Source: Streptomyces chartreusis NRRL 3882
GTDB taxonomy: Bacteria; Actinomycetota; Actinomycetes; Streptomycetales; Streptomycetaceae
Assembly (NCBI RefSeq): GCF_900236475.1
Contig: NZ_LT963352.1
Location: 8,919,318 to 8,983,317, forward strand
DNA length: 64,000 nt
Direction: 5' to 3'
Both the position numbers and the translations under genes were made by a program. The number at the start of each line of letters is the position of its first letter. Positions within the stretch are counted from its first letter, which is position 1. Positions 36,849 to 46,568 of this stretch are shown one piece after another. The notes below the pieces were generated by a model. The model worked only from the letters and a program-made list of their open reading frames with translations. It did no database searches and was not told the origin of the DNA.

Positions 36849-37240
36849 CGCGCATCCTCCTTCAACGTCTCCATGGTCTGCTCCGGCTTGGGCGCGACCT
36901 CCCGCATCCGCGAGCGGCCCATCACGTACAGCACAGCGCTGATCACCGCCCACACTCCAGCGATGATCAGCGCGGCCCAGCCGGTGTCCATCACGTTGGC
37001 CAGACCGAACATGGCCGCCAGCGACAGGAACAGAACCACCATGTAGCCGGCGAACCCGGCCCCGCCGTACATCCCGGCTGCCTTGCCGGCCTTGGAGGCC
37101 TCCTCGCGAATCTCGGCCTTGGCCAGCTCCGCCTCCTGCCGGAACAACTCCTGCACATCCGAGGTCACCGTCGACAGCAGCTCACCGACCGACGGGTCCG
37201 GCCCCCGAGGCCCCGGCGACTGCGGCGAAACCGATGCCAT
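36824..37240 (-). CDS. Phage-holin-family / Actinobacterial Holin-X protein
   Basis: ATG 37240 ('MASVSPQSPGPRGPDPSVGE') gives 138 residues. The family pattern is clear: 'LLSTVTSDVQELFRQEAELAKAEIREE' then two membrane helices ('GGAGFAGYMVVLFLSLAAMFGLA' and 'GWAALIIAGVWAVISAVLYVMGR'). Despite the name these proteins are cellular membrane proteins, not lysis factors. Middle gene of a three-gene unit with 1- to 25-base junctions. Confidence 0.85.
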   Translation of the reverse strand: MASVSPQSPGPRGPDPSVGELLSTVTSDVQELFRQEAELAKAEIREEASKAGKAAGMYGGAGFAGYMVVLFLSLAAMFGLANVMDTGWAALIIAGVWAVISAVLYVMGRSRMREVAPKPEQTMETLKEDARWARHPTR

Positions 37241-37241
37241 C

Positions 37242-37829
37242 TCACACCCCCGGATAACTCGGGACATCAGGCCGCACGGCCTCCTCCGGCACGCCGACCA
37301 TGCCTTCCTCACCATCCGGTACCGGCTGCTGCTGCGACGGCTGGCCCGTCGTACCCGCCTTGGCCAGCCGACCGACGACGACTCCGGCCAACGTGGCCGC
37401 ACTCAGGAACACACCCGGCCGACGGCGCGCGAACCCCTGCAGATCCTCCATCAGACCCCCCACACCGTTGTTCTCCAGGTAGTCCGCCGCGCGGTGACCT
37501 TTGAGGGCGGCCTTGGTCACCAAAGAGCGGGCCGGGGAGTCGCCGGACGCCTTCTGCGCCATACCGCCCAGGTCGTCAGCCCACTGCCGCAGCGTCCCAG
37601 CGGCTCGCCGCGCCTGCTCCTCGGTCTCCTCCGTTACCCGGCCCCGCAGGTCACGTACCACCGTGCCGGCCTGCTCCCGGGCCTCCTCTGCCACCGTGCG
37701 GGCCTGCTCCACAGCAGTAGCGGTCACCTCACCAGCCGCCTGCTGGGCCTGATCGGCCGTGGCCGAGGCCTGTTCCTTCGCTGTCTGTCCGGTCTGCCGG
37801 ACACGACCGCTCTGCACTGCGTCACTCAT
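37242..37829 (-). CDS. LEA-like coiled-coil protein, first gene of the DUF3618 unit
   Basis: ATG 37829 starts 'MSDAVQSGRVRQTGQTAKEQ'; 195 residues. Residues 15-110 are an Ala/Glu/Gln-rich coil, followed by 'YLENNGVGGLMEDLQGFARRRPGVFLSAATLAGVVVGRLAKAG', in which a single hydrophobic helix sits. The last 35 residues are Pro/Glu-rich. Its stop lies 1 base before the ATG of the Holin-X-like gene. The frame is open far upstream, but that part has no protein-like features. Confidence 0.8.
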   Translation of the reverse strand: MSDAVQSGRVRQTGQTAKEQASATADQAQQAAGEVTATAVEQARTVAEEAREQAGTVVRDLRGRVTEETEEQARRAAGTLRQWADDLGGMAQKASGDSPARSLVTKAALKGHRAADYLENNGVGGLMEDLQGFARRRPGVFLSAATLAGVVVGRLAKAGTTGQPSQQQPVPDGEEGMVGVPEEAVRPDVPSYPGV

Positions 37830-38252
37830 GGGCCACTCCCTTGCTCCTCGCTGTGGAATGCCGCCCCGGCTCGGCGCGAGCACGATGAGGACGCCTGAAA
37901 GCCGCCGGACCTGGCGGGCAGCAGGAACCCCTGCTTCTAGGGTCACTCGAACGGATGCACCCCGCATCTTCAGATCACGCTCACATCCTGCGCTGTCGTC
38001 CGCGTGCATCTGAAGATCACAAACGCACGTATGTACGCGCTGCAGGCGGTCATGGCAGGAAGCGGGGGACACCAGTCCGAGCGCCACCAGCCTCTCGCCA
38101 CTCGGGCGTCGTCGTGCGGTGTGCCCAACGAACGACCCTTGCACAGTCCGCTTCAAGCTACGTGGATGGTGAGTTGGGCGAGGAAGAAAGCGACGAGCAG
38201 GATGCCAGCTCCCAAGGGGGGGAGACGAATGCCGAGTGACTGCCTGACTGTA
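37830..38252. other. Intergenic stretch left of the IS5 element
   Basis: No clear gene. A minus-strand frame ending near 38155 reads 'LGIRLPPLGAGILLVAFFLA' and could be the tail of a small membrane protein cut by the IS5 insertion at 38253, but its start is lost. Confidence 0.35.
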
Positions 38253-39146
38253 AGAGCTCCTAACGGAATGCGGGATGACCGTGTCCTTCAACGGAGTGGG
38301 TCGGTTGCTTGAGTGTGAGGAAGCGCGATCCCCAACCATGGCTGGTCGACGATGAGTTGTGGGCTCGAATCGAGCCTCTGCTGCCTGTCCGGCAGCGGCG
38401 GCATCGGCACCCCGGGCCGAAGGGCGTTGGATGACCGCAAGGTGATGTGCGGGATCTTGTTCGTCCTGTACACCGGCATCAGATGGGAGTGGCTGCCTGC
38501 CGAGCTGGGCTTCGGCTCGGGGATGACCTGCTGGCGACGCCTGCGGGACTGGAACAACGCCGGGGTGTGGCAGCGGCTGCACGAGGTGCTGTTGGCCGAG
38601 CTGCGGGCGGCGGACCGCCTGGACATGTCCCGGGCGGTGATCGACAGTTCGCACATCCGGGCGCTCAAGGGCGGCCCAAAACCGGCCGGAGCCCGGTCGA
38701 CCGAGGCCGACCGGGCTCCAAGCACCACGTGATCTGTGACGCCACCGGCGTCCCACTCGCCGTCACCCTGACCGGCGGCAACCGCAACGACATCACCCAG
38801 CTCCTGCCACTGCTGGCGGCGATCCCGCCGATCCGAGGCAAACGCGGCCGGCCCCGGCAGCGGCCGAGAGAGGTCTACGCCGACCGGGGCTATGACCACG
38901 ACTGCTATCGCCGCCAGGTCTGGGCGAAGGGCATCAAGCCCGTCATTGCCCGCCGCGGCACCGAGCACGGCTCCGGCCTCGGCACGAAACGGTGGGTGGT
39001 CGAGCAGACGATTGCGCTGCTGCACTGGTTCGGCCGCCTGCGGATCCGCTGGGAGATCCGCGACGACATCCACGAGGCATTCCTCAAGCTCGCATGCTCA
39101 CTGATCTGCTGGCGCCGCCTACGAACCGCATTCCGTTAGGAGCTCT
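38253..39146. mobile_element. IS5-family insertion sequence (894 bp) with TA flanks
   Basis: Perfect 21-base terminal inverted repeats lie at 38253-38273 and 39126-39146 (outer end AGAGCTCCTAACGG). TA dinucleotides flank both sides (38251-38252 and 39147-39148), consistent with a 2-bp target duplication. The transposase inside is disrupted. The right flank is the interior of an IS21 istA gene. Confidence 0.85.
38315..39139 (+). pseudogene. IS5-family transposase with one mutational and one probable programmed frameshift
   Basis: The N-terminus starts at GTG 38315 ('VRKRDPQPWLVDDELWARIE') and hits a stop just after 38424, where GGG in place of GG shifts the frame. The middle part ('DDRKVMCGILFVLYTGIRWE ... 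DSSHIRALKGG') is in the +1 frame. At 38675-38681 the sequence C CCA AAA is a canonical -1 slippery heptamer leading into the last frame ('SKHHVICDATGVPLAVTLTGG', 'VYADRGYDHDCYRRQVWAKG', 'TKRWVVEQTIALLHWFGRLR'). The second shift is likely programmed; the first inactivates this copy. Confidence 0.75.
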
Positions 39147-39148
39147 TA

Positions 39149-39970
39149 GCCGAGCTGAACCTGCGCGTCGACCAGTGGGACGAACAAGACGATGCCCGCC
39201 GCATCCGGATGCGGCCCCGCACCATCGGTGAGTACTTCGCCGTTGAACAGCCCCTGTTGAAGCCGCTGCCGGACGAGCCGTTCGACACCAGCGGCACTTT
39301 CGCGCTGCGGGTGGACCGGCACAGCCGGATCTCGGTCCGCACCAACTGCTACTCGGTGCCGGTGCGCTACATCGGCCGCCGGGTGCGGGCAGTGCTGCAC
39401 GCCAACGAACTGGTCGTCTACGACGGCAGCACGGAGATCGCCCGGCACGAACGGCTGATCGCCAAAGGCGGGGAACGGCTGGTCTTGGACCACTACCTGG
39501 AAGCCCTGGTGCGCAAGCCCGGCGCACTGCCCGGGGCGACCGCGCTCGAACAAGCCAAAGCTGCGGGGAAGTTCACCCCGGTCCACGACGCGTGGTGGGC
39601 CGCGGCCTGCAAGGTCCGGGGCGACCGCGACGGCACCCGGGCCCTGATAGACGTGCTCCTGCTGGGCCGGCGCATCCCGCGCGAGCACCTGGTGGCCGGG
39701 CTCGCCGCCACCCTGCGGGTGGGCGCGCTGACCGCGGACGCTGTCGCGCTAGAGGCCCGCAAGGCCCAGTAAGCCGACGACGCCGACACCACCCTGCCCG
39801 AGCCGGAGCCGCGGCGGCGGGAGCCGACCGTCACCTTCCTGACCGCGCGGCGGCTGGCCCATTTCCCGCCCGACACCCGGCCGCTGCCCTCACCGGCCCC
39901 CTACGACCAGCTCCTTGGCCGCCGCACCCGCGGCAACACCGCTGCCAGCAAGGGAGAACAGATGCCATGA
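39149..39970 (+). pseudogene. istA: IS21 istA transposase, C-terminal part with internal stop
   Basis: Sequence right of the IS5 element reads 'LAELNLRVDQWDEQDDARRI', then 'YFAVEQPLLKPLPDEPFDTSG' and 'RISVRTNCYSVPVRYIGRRV', which is the C-terminal domain of IstA. A TAA at 39770-39772 interrupts it; the same frame continues protein-like to TGA 39968-39970, overlapping the istB ATG. So istA lost its catalytic N-terminus to the IS5 insertion or a linked deletion and also carries a nonsense mutation. Confidence 0.8.
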
Positions 39971-40761
39971 ACGCCACCAGCCGCCGCCGGATGAGTGAGC
40001 AGGCGGCCGAAACCGCCGTGGTCGGCGCCTGCAGGATGCTCCGGCTGCCCACCATCCGCGGGAAATTCCCGGACCTGGCCGAGCAGGCCGCCCGCGAGCA
40101 GATGTCCTACCTCGCCTTCCTCGCCGAACTGCTGCTGGCCGAATGCGACGACCGAGCCCGCCGCCGCTCCGAGCGCCGGATCAAGGCCGCGGCCTTCCCC
40201 AGGCAGAAGTCGCTGGGGGAGTTCGACTTCGACGCTAATCCCAACATCCACGCCGCCGTCGTCCACACGCTTGCGACCTGCGAGTGGGTGAAGAAGGGGC
40301 AGCCGCTCTGCCTGATCGGCGACTCCGGCACTGGCAAGTCTCATTTGCTGATCGCGCTGGGCACCGAGGCCGCGATGGCCGGGTTCCGGGTGAAGTACAC
40401 CCTGGCGACGAAGCTCGTCAACGAGCTGGTCGAGGCCGCGGACGAGAAGCAGCTGACCAAGACGATCGCTCGCTACGGCCGTGTCGATCTTTTGTGCATT
40501 GACGAACTCGGCTACATGGAGCTCGACAAGCACGGCGCTGAATTGCTCTTCCAGGTTCTGACTGAGCGTGAGGAAAAGAACAGTGTCGCCATCGCCTCCA
40601 ATGAGGCTTTTGGCGGATGGACCAAGACGTTTACCGATCCCCGGCTCTGCACGGCCATCGTCGACCGGCTGACCTTCAATGGCACGATCATCGAGACCGG
40701 CACCGACTCCTACCGCCTGGCCCAGTCTCGGGCCAAGGCCGAACAGGCTGCCATGACCTGA
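39967..40761 (+). CDS. istB: IS21 IstB helper ATPase
   Basis: 264 residues from ATG 39967, which overlaps the istA stop (ATGA), the normal IS21 coupling. 'PLCLIGDSGTGKSHLLIALGTEA' is the Walker A motif and 'RVDLLCIDELGYMELDKHGAELLFQVL' the Walker B region. The arginine-containing tail 'DRLTFNGTIIETGTDSYRL' is typical. IstB is a AAA+ protein that selects target DNA for IstA. It looks intact but has no functional partner here. Confidence 0.9.
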   Translation: MNATSRRRMSEQAAETAVVGACRMLRLPTIRGKFPDLAEQAAREQMSYLAFLAELLLAECDDRARRRSERRIKAAAFPRQKSLGEFDFDANPNIHAAVVHTLATCEWVKKGQPLCLIGDSGTGKSHLLIALGTEAAMAGFRVKYTLATKLVNELVEAADEKQLTKTIARYGRVDLLCIDELGYMELDKHGAELLFQVLTEREEKNSVAIASNEAFGGWTKTFTDPRLCTAIVDRLTFNGTIIETGTDSYRLAQSRAKAEQAAMT

Positions 40762-40816
40762 GCAAGATGGGGACCGGAACGGCGGGCGTTGCCCAGTGCC
40801 CGGTCCCTGCCCTGCT

Positions 40817-41647
40817 TCAAACGAGCACGTGCTGCGGAACTGCCAGATCGTCATGGGCGAACAGACGTGTCAAGGCGGGTGAATTGTCCTTGGCGCAGGT
40901 GTCGGCGACCACATCGATCAGCTGGTCGTAATCGGGACCGGTCTTGCCCTCATAGGCCGCGGTCATGCGGCCCCACTCGTCCCAGTTGAGTGTCTCCTGC
41001 TTGCAGAGCGCGGCGAGGTCGCGGACGGCGTTGCCGCTGATCTCATGCGGTCCCCAGGCGTGATCGGTGCCGGCCACCCCGAACAGGGCCGGGTCGATCA
41101 ACCCGTTGCGATAGTGGAGCCACGCTTCACCCCCGGTGAGGAATTCGCCCGGGGCGAGGTCGTCGGGGCGGTCGACGTAGTTCTTGCCGAGGTGCTCGGT
41201 GTCGACCCGCACCCAGCGGTTGTGGTCTTCATCCCAGTACTCGGTGATCCAGTGATCGACGCCGCGGTCCTTGAGGAAGTAGGTGCCGAAACCACACCGA
41301 GCTCGGGAGGCGATACCCCGCGCCCGCAAGATCGCACAGGCGATGGTCGCGAAGTGACGGCAGGTGCCGATCACCCGCGTCTCGGGCGTTCGGGGCTGAT
41401 GAAGCGGCGCAGGGTCCAAGGCGGTCAACGCGGTGATCAGCTTGTCGACCGGCCTGATGTTCTTCTCGGCGATCCGGTCCTCGGGCACCCCTAGCGCCGC
41501 GGCGTCTGCGGGCTGGATGACCAGGCCCTGCACGGCGGCACAGACGCCCACGGGGTCCTCCGGCAGTCCCTCAATGAGCCGGAGCTGGGCCGAGTCCAGG
41601 CTCGTTAAGAGCCCAGGTCGAGAGTAGTTGAGCACGTCATCGGTCAT
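40817..41647 (-). CDS. Transglutaminase-like cysteine protein
   Basis: 276 residues from ATG 41647. The catalytic triad of the transglutaminase fold is visible: Cys in 'RVIGTCRHFATIACAILRARG', His in 'DRGVDHWITEYWDEDHNRWV', and Asp in 'RVDTEHLGKNY'. Such bacterial proteins are usually peptidases or amidases rather than cross-linking enzymes. No signal peptide, so cytoplasmic. It stands alone between IS21 and a row of decayed genes. Confidence 0.8.
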   Translation of the reverse strand: MTDDVLNYSRPGLLTSLDSAQLRLIEGLPEDPVGVCAAVQGLVIQPADAAALGVPEDRIAEKNIRPVDKLITALTALDPAPLHQPRTPETRVIGTCRHFATIACAILRARGIASRARCGFGTYFLKDRGVDHWITEYWDEDHNRWVRVDTEHLGKNYVDRPDDLAPGEFLTGGEAWLHYRNGLIDPALFGVAGTDHAWGPHEISGNAVRDLAALCKQETLNWDEWGRMTAAYEGKTGPDYDQLIDVVADTCAKDNSPALTRLFAHDDLAVPQHVLV

Positions 41648-41780
41648 AACCGGGCATCGTAAGGGCCAGGGCTGACACCGAGACCGGGCTCAGCCCCTGC
41701 CGGGCTCTCGTGTTGCTAGAACTCACCGATATTTCTGCGGCCGAGCCGCCTCAAGCGTTCCCCGAACTCACCGTCAGGCG

Positions 41781-41960
41781 TTGCTGCTTCCCACCGACAC
41801 AATCAAGACGCCGGAGTACTTCCGCAGCATCCTCGGCAAGATCGCCAAGCCGGTGATCGACGCTGGCATCGAGGAGGAGATCACCTCCCGCGCCTTCGGC
41901 AGCGTCGAGGAGTTCCAGGCCGCCCTGCCCGAAGACGTCACGGTCAGCACCCTCCAGTAG
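41781..41960 (+). pseudogene. C-terminal remnant of an unknown protein
   Basis: A frame of 59 codons reads 'LLLPTDTIKTPEYFRSILGK' then IAKPVIDAGIEEEITSRAFGSVEEFQAALPED in pattern and ends at TAG 41958. The amphipathic, charged pattern looks like a genuine protein C-terminus, but no start or ribosome-binding site is near and no family is recognised. Confidence 0.35.
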
Positions 41961-42033
41961 GTCCTCTGCATCCGGGGGCGGGTGCACCCAAGAGGTGCAC
42001 CCGCCCCCGCACACATCCAGGAAGGATCAAGCC

Positions 42034-42487
42034 GTGCCGTCACTCCCCAAGCCGCATGTGATCATGACTAAGACCCGGGCCGCAGGGCACGGCTCCGGCC
42101 TTCCGGGAGCGCGGCACATCCGGTCCTCGCGCAACGACCGGCCTTACCACTACATGGTGCACAGCAAGCACTTCGCATACGAGGAATACGCCCTTCACCT
42201 CGGCCAGGTGAGCCCGGTCAGGAGTACGTCGCCTGCGACCGCTCCGGCTACCGGTACCGCGTCGAGGCCTCCCAGCCTGGAGACACCTACGTGCAGGTCA
42301 CGGTTCTCACCGACGGCATCCGCTGCAAGGTGAAGCCGACCAGCCTGCACACCGACCTTGCGCGCCGCACTGGCTACCTCCTGGCGTCCCTGGGCGACGC
42401 CGAATGGGAGGCCGACCCGCGTACGTCCTGTACCGCGCGCAACGGGCACGCATCGCCGACCGAGCGTCCGAGAAGTGGGGACACTGA
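42034..42487 (+). pseudogene. Hypothetical protein broken by two frameshifts
   Basis: GTG 42034 opens 'VPSLPKPHVIMTKTRAAGHG ... YHYMVHSKHFAYEEYALHLGQ'. Protein-like sequence then continues in another frame ('EYVACDRSGYRYRVEASQPG') after a shift near 42210. A second shift near 42418 leads to 'YVLYRAQRARIADRASEKWG' and the stop at 42487. An AGGAAGG-type site precedes the start. No family is recognised. Confidence 0.5.
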
Positions 42488-42680
42488 CCTGCGCACACCC
42501 GACGACGTCCGCACCCGCGCCGCCGAACTGGAGAGTCGGGTTCCCCCGGTCACTCCGAGCCGCGTCACGGTGGCGTGAGCGGGGGCCAGGGAGCTGACCG
42601 CGTCCAGTTCAGCGTCCACCTCCCGCTCCAACTCTTCCCGGGGCGCGAGAATTCACGGCAGGGGTTATGGCGCTCCTGGT

Positions 42681-43552
42681 TCAGTTCTCGGCGAAGACGA
42701 GGTCCTCGGGCGGGTGGGTCATCCGCACCTTGCTGTCGATGACCTCGACGATGGCGTCGAGGCCGGTGGTGGAGTGGCCCGTGGAGATGATCCAGAACTC
42801 GTCCGCGGCCTGGTCGAGGAAGGCGGGAAAGCCGGTCAAGTCCGGGTTGTTGGGGTCGCCGAGGTACAGGTGTTCACCAGCCGCCGGAACAGCTTGGGCA
42901 GGATCACGGCGTCGTCCTGGAGGGAGTCGATGTCGGTGACGGTCGCGCCGTCGAGCGTGTCGTCGTCCCTCCACAGGCCCTTGTTCTCCTCTTGTGCCTG
43001 GCGCACCGCGGCGGTCAGCTCGCCGCGCAGGTCGGGGAAGAGGTTGGTGTAGTACGTCGGGTAGGCCAGGCCCTCTTTGAGGATGTAGTGGTTGAACGTG
43101 GTGTGCAGCAGCGCCTCGTCGACGTTGATTTGCGTGCCGCTGGTGCCCGGGGGTGTGCCCTTGCCGGCGAGGGCGATGCAGCGCTTGTCGCGGCCCGCGC
43201 CGCGGGTGAGGATCCAGCCGGGTCGGGTGGTGGGGGTGGCGGCGGTGACGGTCTCGTCCGGCGCGCGGTCGACGGTGGTGAAGCCGAGCCAGTTCGTCAG
43301 CGCGTCCCGTGCGGCACGACCGTGGAGCCACGGCTGGTGGACCTCGGGGTTGCCGTTGCGTGTGTAGTGCGTCTCCAGTGTGTCGATGGCGTCCAGCCGT
43401 AGCTTGGCTTTGCCGGAGGTGTTGTGCTCGACCTTGTGGGGGCCGGGGACGAGGTCCCACTCCGCCTTCTTGTCGGGCTTGAAGTGGATGGTGTCTCCGT
43501 CTGACCGGCCGTTGAGGATGTGGTACGAACCCGTGATCAGCAACATGGGCAT
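42681..43552 (-). pseudogene. Thermonuclease-like protein with a 3' frameshift
   Basis: ATG 43552 starts 'MPMLLITGSYHILNGRSDGD'. The pattern 'RSDGDTIHFKP ... LRLDAIDTLETHY ... RAARDALTNWLGF' resembles the staphylococcal-nuclease (SNase) fold, with the metal Asp in DGDT and the D-A-I-D-T-L-E loop. About 235 residues in, near 42870-42890, the sense passes to another frame ('EHLYLGDPNNPDLTGFPAFL') which ends properly at 42681. A normal product would be ~290 residues. The SNase core precedes the shift, so partial function is possible. Confidence 0.55.
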
Positions 43553-43718
43553 GGCGATGCGGCTCCCTCACGGTAGGCATGAACGCCGGAACGGACTTTC
43601 ACTCAGCGTTACAGGGTAGGAGCATTTTCTGTACAGATAGTGAAGCGGCGCGTGAAGTTCGCTCGTTGAGCCCTTTTCGGCCCCGCGGCCGGAATTGAGG
43701 CTTTCGGCCTCGGCCGGT

Positions 43719-43752
43719 GGGGTCTGCTGTCGTGGGGACGACAGCAGACCCC
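43719..43752. terminator. Strong 15-bp hairpin
   Basis: GGGGTCTGCTGTCGT (43719-43733) pairs perfectly with 43738-43752 around a GGGG loop. It could end transcription from either side. The nearest gene is the thermonuclease-like one, which starts 170 bases to the left and is transcribed away from it, so it may insulate that gene from the right-hand DNA or be a relic. Confidence 0.6.
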
Positions 43753-44780
43753 CGTTCTCCTTCCTCGCGCTGGCCCAAGCTGATGGGCAAAAGTTTCGCT
43801 TCGCTGGCCGCCGGGTCAGATGCCGGGGCAAACGGCGGCGCCCAGGCCGAGGGCGGCGCAGATGCAGAGGGTGCGCAGGACGCCTCACCGGAGTTTGATA
43901 GCGAGGGCGGCGGGGCGCAGCCGCGGACCGCGGTATCACGCTGCCGGTGAAGCAGAGGAGGAGGCTGGTTGCGGAGTGCTCGGGCGCTGGCCTGAAGGAT
44001 CGTCCCAGACAACGTCTTGTGGAGGTGGACCGGCGGCATCCACGACCGCCGGACCCTGCACGCCGCCCGGCCGGGGAGGTGAGGCGGGCGTTCGCGGAGA
44101 CGCCGCGGGCGCCGTCCGCCTGCCCGATCGGCGTCGCAAGGAGACGTGCCTACCCCCACCTTGTGGGGTAACTCACAGTAACTGAGCTGTGGGGTGCGTG
44201 CGTTGGGTGAGATGCGTGGCCACAGCGGTTGCGCTGCCTGCGGTTTCGTGGACCGGCTCGATGTGTCCGTAGGTAACCAGGGACCCGGTGCGCGGAGTGG
44301 GTTTGCTCACCGATAGGGTGTGACGTGCGCCCCCTCCCTGGCTGAGCACCTTCGAAAATGCAGCCAAGGAAGGGAGCGCAGGAGATGGCGTCATCTCCGA
44401 CGGGGCTGCCAGCCCCGAAGGAGGGTGACCAAGCACCAGCTGGAGGCCAGTCCAGCGGCTTCCGGTAGTCACCGGTCGCCAGGTGCGTGGAACCCTCGCC
44501 CCAAGGGCCTCGCGTCTCTTCGTCCTAGGCAGGGTCGGAAGATGCGGGGCCCTCTCCTTATGTGTCCAAGGGTCTGGGAGCCGAATCTGGTGGGATACGG
44601 CTTCTGGGCCCATGGGTGGTGAGCCCTCATAGTGAAGGCCTAAGGCCAAACTCTACAGCCCTTCGCCCGCTTGATTGCCAACATGGCTGTTCACGGGTCA
44701 CAGCTGGCCCCAAAAATCTTGGCGCTGCATCGTGATGGGGTGTCACTAAACTGCACCTACCGTGGTGTTGGGAGGTCGGA
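43753..44780. other. Kilobase-long stretch without a convincing gene
   Basis: Several frames of 60-190 codons exist on both strands, but none has domain-like sequence or a good ribosome-binding site. The last 15 bases carry GGGAGGTCGGA, the ribosome-binding site of the gene at 44781. Confidence 0.5.
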
Positions 44781-46547
44781 ATGGCACGAGGGCTCGCCGA
44801 CATGTTCGACGGGGCAAGGCTGCGCCAGGCACGGGCCGCAGCTGAGGACGGGCGGGGGATCAGCGCTGAGGCGCTGGCGCGGCGTATCGACGCCACCAAG
44901 TCCCAAGTGCTCGCGTATGAAAACGGATTGGTCAGACCTGATCCGCGGCGGATCCGAGATCTGGCGCAGGCCTTAGGGATCGAGCCGCTGCAACTGTCAG
45001 ACGCCAGCCGGGCCCAGGCATGGACCTTGGCCGATCTGCGGCGCGCTCACGGGCTGCGAGCCGCAGACGTCAGCAGAGCGTTGAGTCTGTCCTTGCGGAC
45101 GTATCGACGTCTGGAGAACGAGGGCATCGTGCCGGCGCACAAGTTCAATCTCATGAGCGAGCTGGCGGAACTGTTTGCGATCACTGCGGGTGAGGTGGAG
45201 GAGCATTTGCGCCGGGCTCCGCTTCTGTCACAGCGCTTGGACGAGGTGCGTGAGCCGCTGTCCTGCCTGCTGTCCTTTTACTTGCAGCCGAAAAATCTAG
45301 ACAAGCCCGATCCGGGTGACGACGAGATTATCGCGCTGGCCGGTCTGTATCGTCGGTCGCCTTTGACGATTGCTCGCATCGTGGGTCACGAGATCGCTCG
45401 GCTGAGGGGGATGCGGCGGCGCAAGGCGAAGTTCGATGCTGCAGCGAACTACGGTGCCACCGCCGAGGAACAGGCCAAAGGGCAGGCGGCCGCCCAGGCT
45501 GAGGGGCGCAAAATCCGTGAGGTCATCGATGCTCTTCCGCAGAACTTGGACACCTTCTTCCGGTGCATGCTGCCCCTGGACGCCTGGCGTGCCATCGCCC
45601 TCTTCCACGCGTTGCGGCCGCTGGGCGGCTGGCTCTCGACCGGGCAACTGAACGCAACCAGCGAGCAACTCGCCATGATCCCGGCCCAACTGCTCGAGCG
45701 ACGAACCACCGGAAAGGATGCCGCACAGGCGGAGTACCGCATCTCGGAGCAGGGCGCCAAACATTGCGCCGCTTACCGGCCTTGGTATGACGCGTGCTAC
45801 CCCGCCGTACAGGCTTTCGTCCAGGTCAACGAGCGAGCCCTGGCTGGCCACATGCAGCAGTCCGACCTCCACGACCTCCTCGCCCAATCGGAGGCCGTGC
45901 TGTTCAGCTTCGACGGACTGCTCTGTCGGCTGTTCGGCCGCAATCTGCAGACCGTTTCAGAACGCCTGCTGAGCGGAGCGCAGTCGCTGCAGCTGGTCTT
46001 GCCACCGCAAACCCCAACCGATCCGGTCGGCATGTTGCGCGCTCTGGTACGCCATGGCACACCAGCTCAGATCAACCAGTTGGACCGACTGCTGTCGCAA
46101 TTCGAGATGGAAGCCGCGCGACACGTCGCTCCGCTTCCGGGAGTGAGTCAGCTGCTGCGTGCCTTGGCGGACAGCCCTCGGCGCTTGGCCGTGGTCACCG
46201 ACCACGCCTCCGACGCGGTGAACGTTTTCCTTGAGCGGCTGCCGACCGACATCCCGCCCGGCCGGATCGCTGTCTTCGGCCGCCCCGGTGATCCAGAGCT
46301 GATGAAACCCAACCCGCACGGGTTGTCGCAGGCGACCGCGGCTCTGAAGGCTCCGCACGCCCGCGTGCTGCTGATGGGGGAGTCGATCGCCGATGCGCTG
46401 GCTGCCCAGACGGCGGGTATCCCGTTCGTTGGTGTCGCCGCCACGACACGGCAGGCTCGGATGCTGCGTGATGCCGGGGCCAGTCGCACTGTGGCCAGCG
46501 TGCGCACCATCACCGCCGTGGTCAGAGAGCAGCAGGCTGGCGCCTGA
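44781..46547 (+). CDS. Double-HTH regulator fused to a HAD-like domain with altered nucleophile
   Basis: 588 residues from ATG 44781, GGGAGG 6 bases upstream. Residues ~10-65 are an XRE-type HTH ('ALARRIDATKSQVLAYENGL') and ~80-125 a second one ('LRAADVSRALSLSLRTYRRLE'). After a helical middle, residues ~365-588 follow the HAD fold. Motif I reads 'VLFSFDGLLC', where the nucleophile Asp is Ser376 and Asp378 is kept; motif II has Thr in 'LAVVTDHAS'; motif III Lys in 'ELMKPNP'; motif IV 'VLLMGESIADALAAQ'. The Ser makes phosphatase chemistry unlikely, so the domain may bind a ligand. It is the first gene of the island that extends to 60.5 kb. Confidence 0.8.
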   Translation: MARGLADMFDGARLRQARAAAEDGRGISAEALARRIDATKSQVLAYENGLVRPDPRRIRDLAQALGIEPLQLSDASRAQAWTLADLRRAHGLRAADVSRALSLSLRTYRRLENEGIVPAHKFNLMSELAELFAITAGEVEEHLRRAPLLSQRLDEVREPLSCLLSFYLQPKNLDKPDPGDDEIIALAGLYRRSPLTIARIVGHEIARLRGMRRRKAKFDAAANYGATAEEQAKGQAAAQAEGRKIREVIDALPQNLDTFFRCMLPLDAWRAIALFHALRPLGGWLSTGQLNATSEQLAMIPAQLLERRTTGKDAAQAEYRISEQGAKHCAAYRPWYDACYPAVQAFVQVNERALAGHMQQSDLHDLLAQSEAVLFSFDGLLCRLFGRNLQTVSERLLSGAQSLQLVLPPQTPTDPVGMLRALVRHGTPAQINQLDRLLSQFEMEAARHVAPLPGVSQLLRALADSPRRLAVVTDHASDAVNVFLERLPTDIPPGRIAVFGRPGDPELMKPNPHGLSQATAALKAPHARVLLMGESIADALAAQTAGIPFVGVAATTRQARMLRDAGASRTVASVRTITAVVREQQAGA

Positions 46548-46568
46548 CCCTGCCGCATGCGGTCGCAG

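Noticed and set aside
43599..44159. 186-residue minus-strand frame
   Set aside because: Low-complexity, no ribosome-binding site, no domain; it spans the strong hairpin at 43719.
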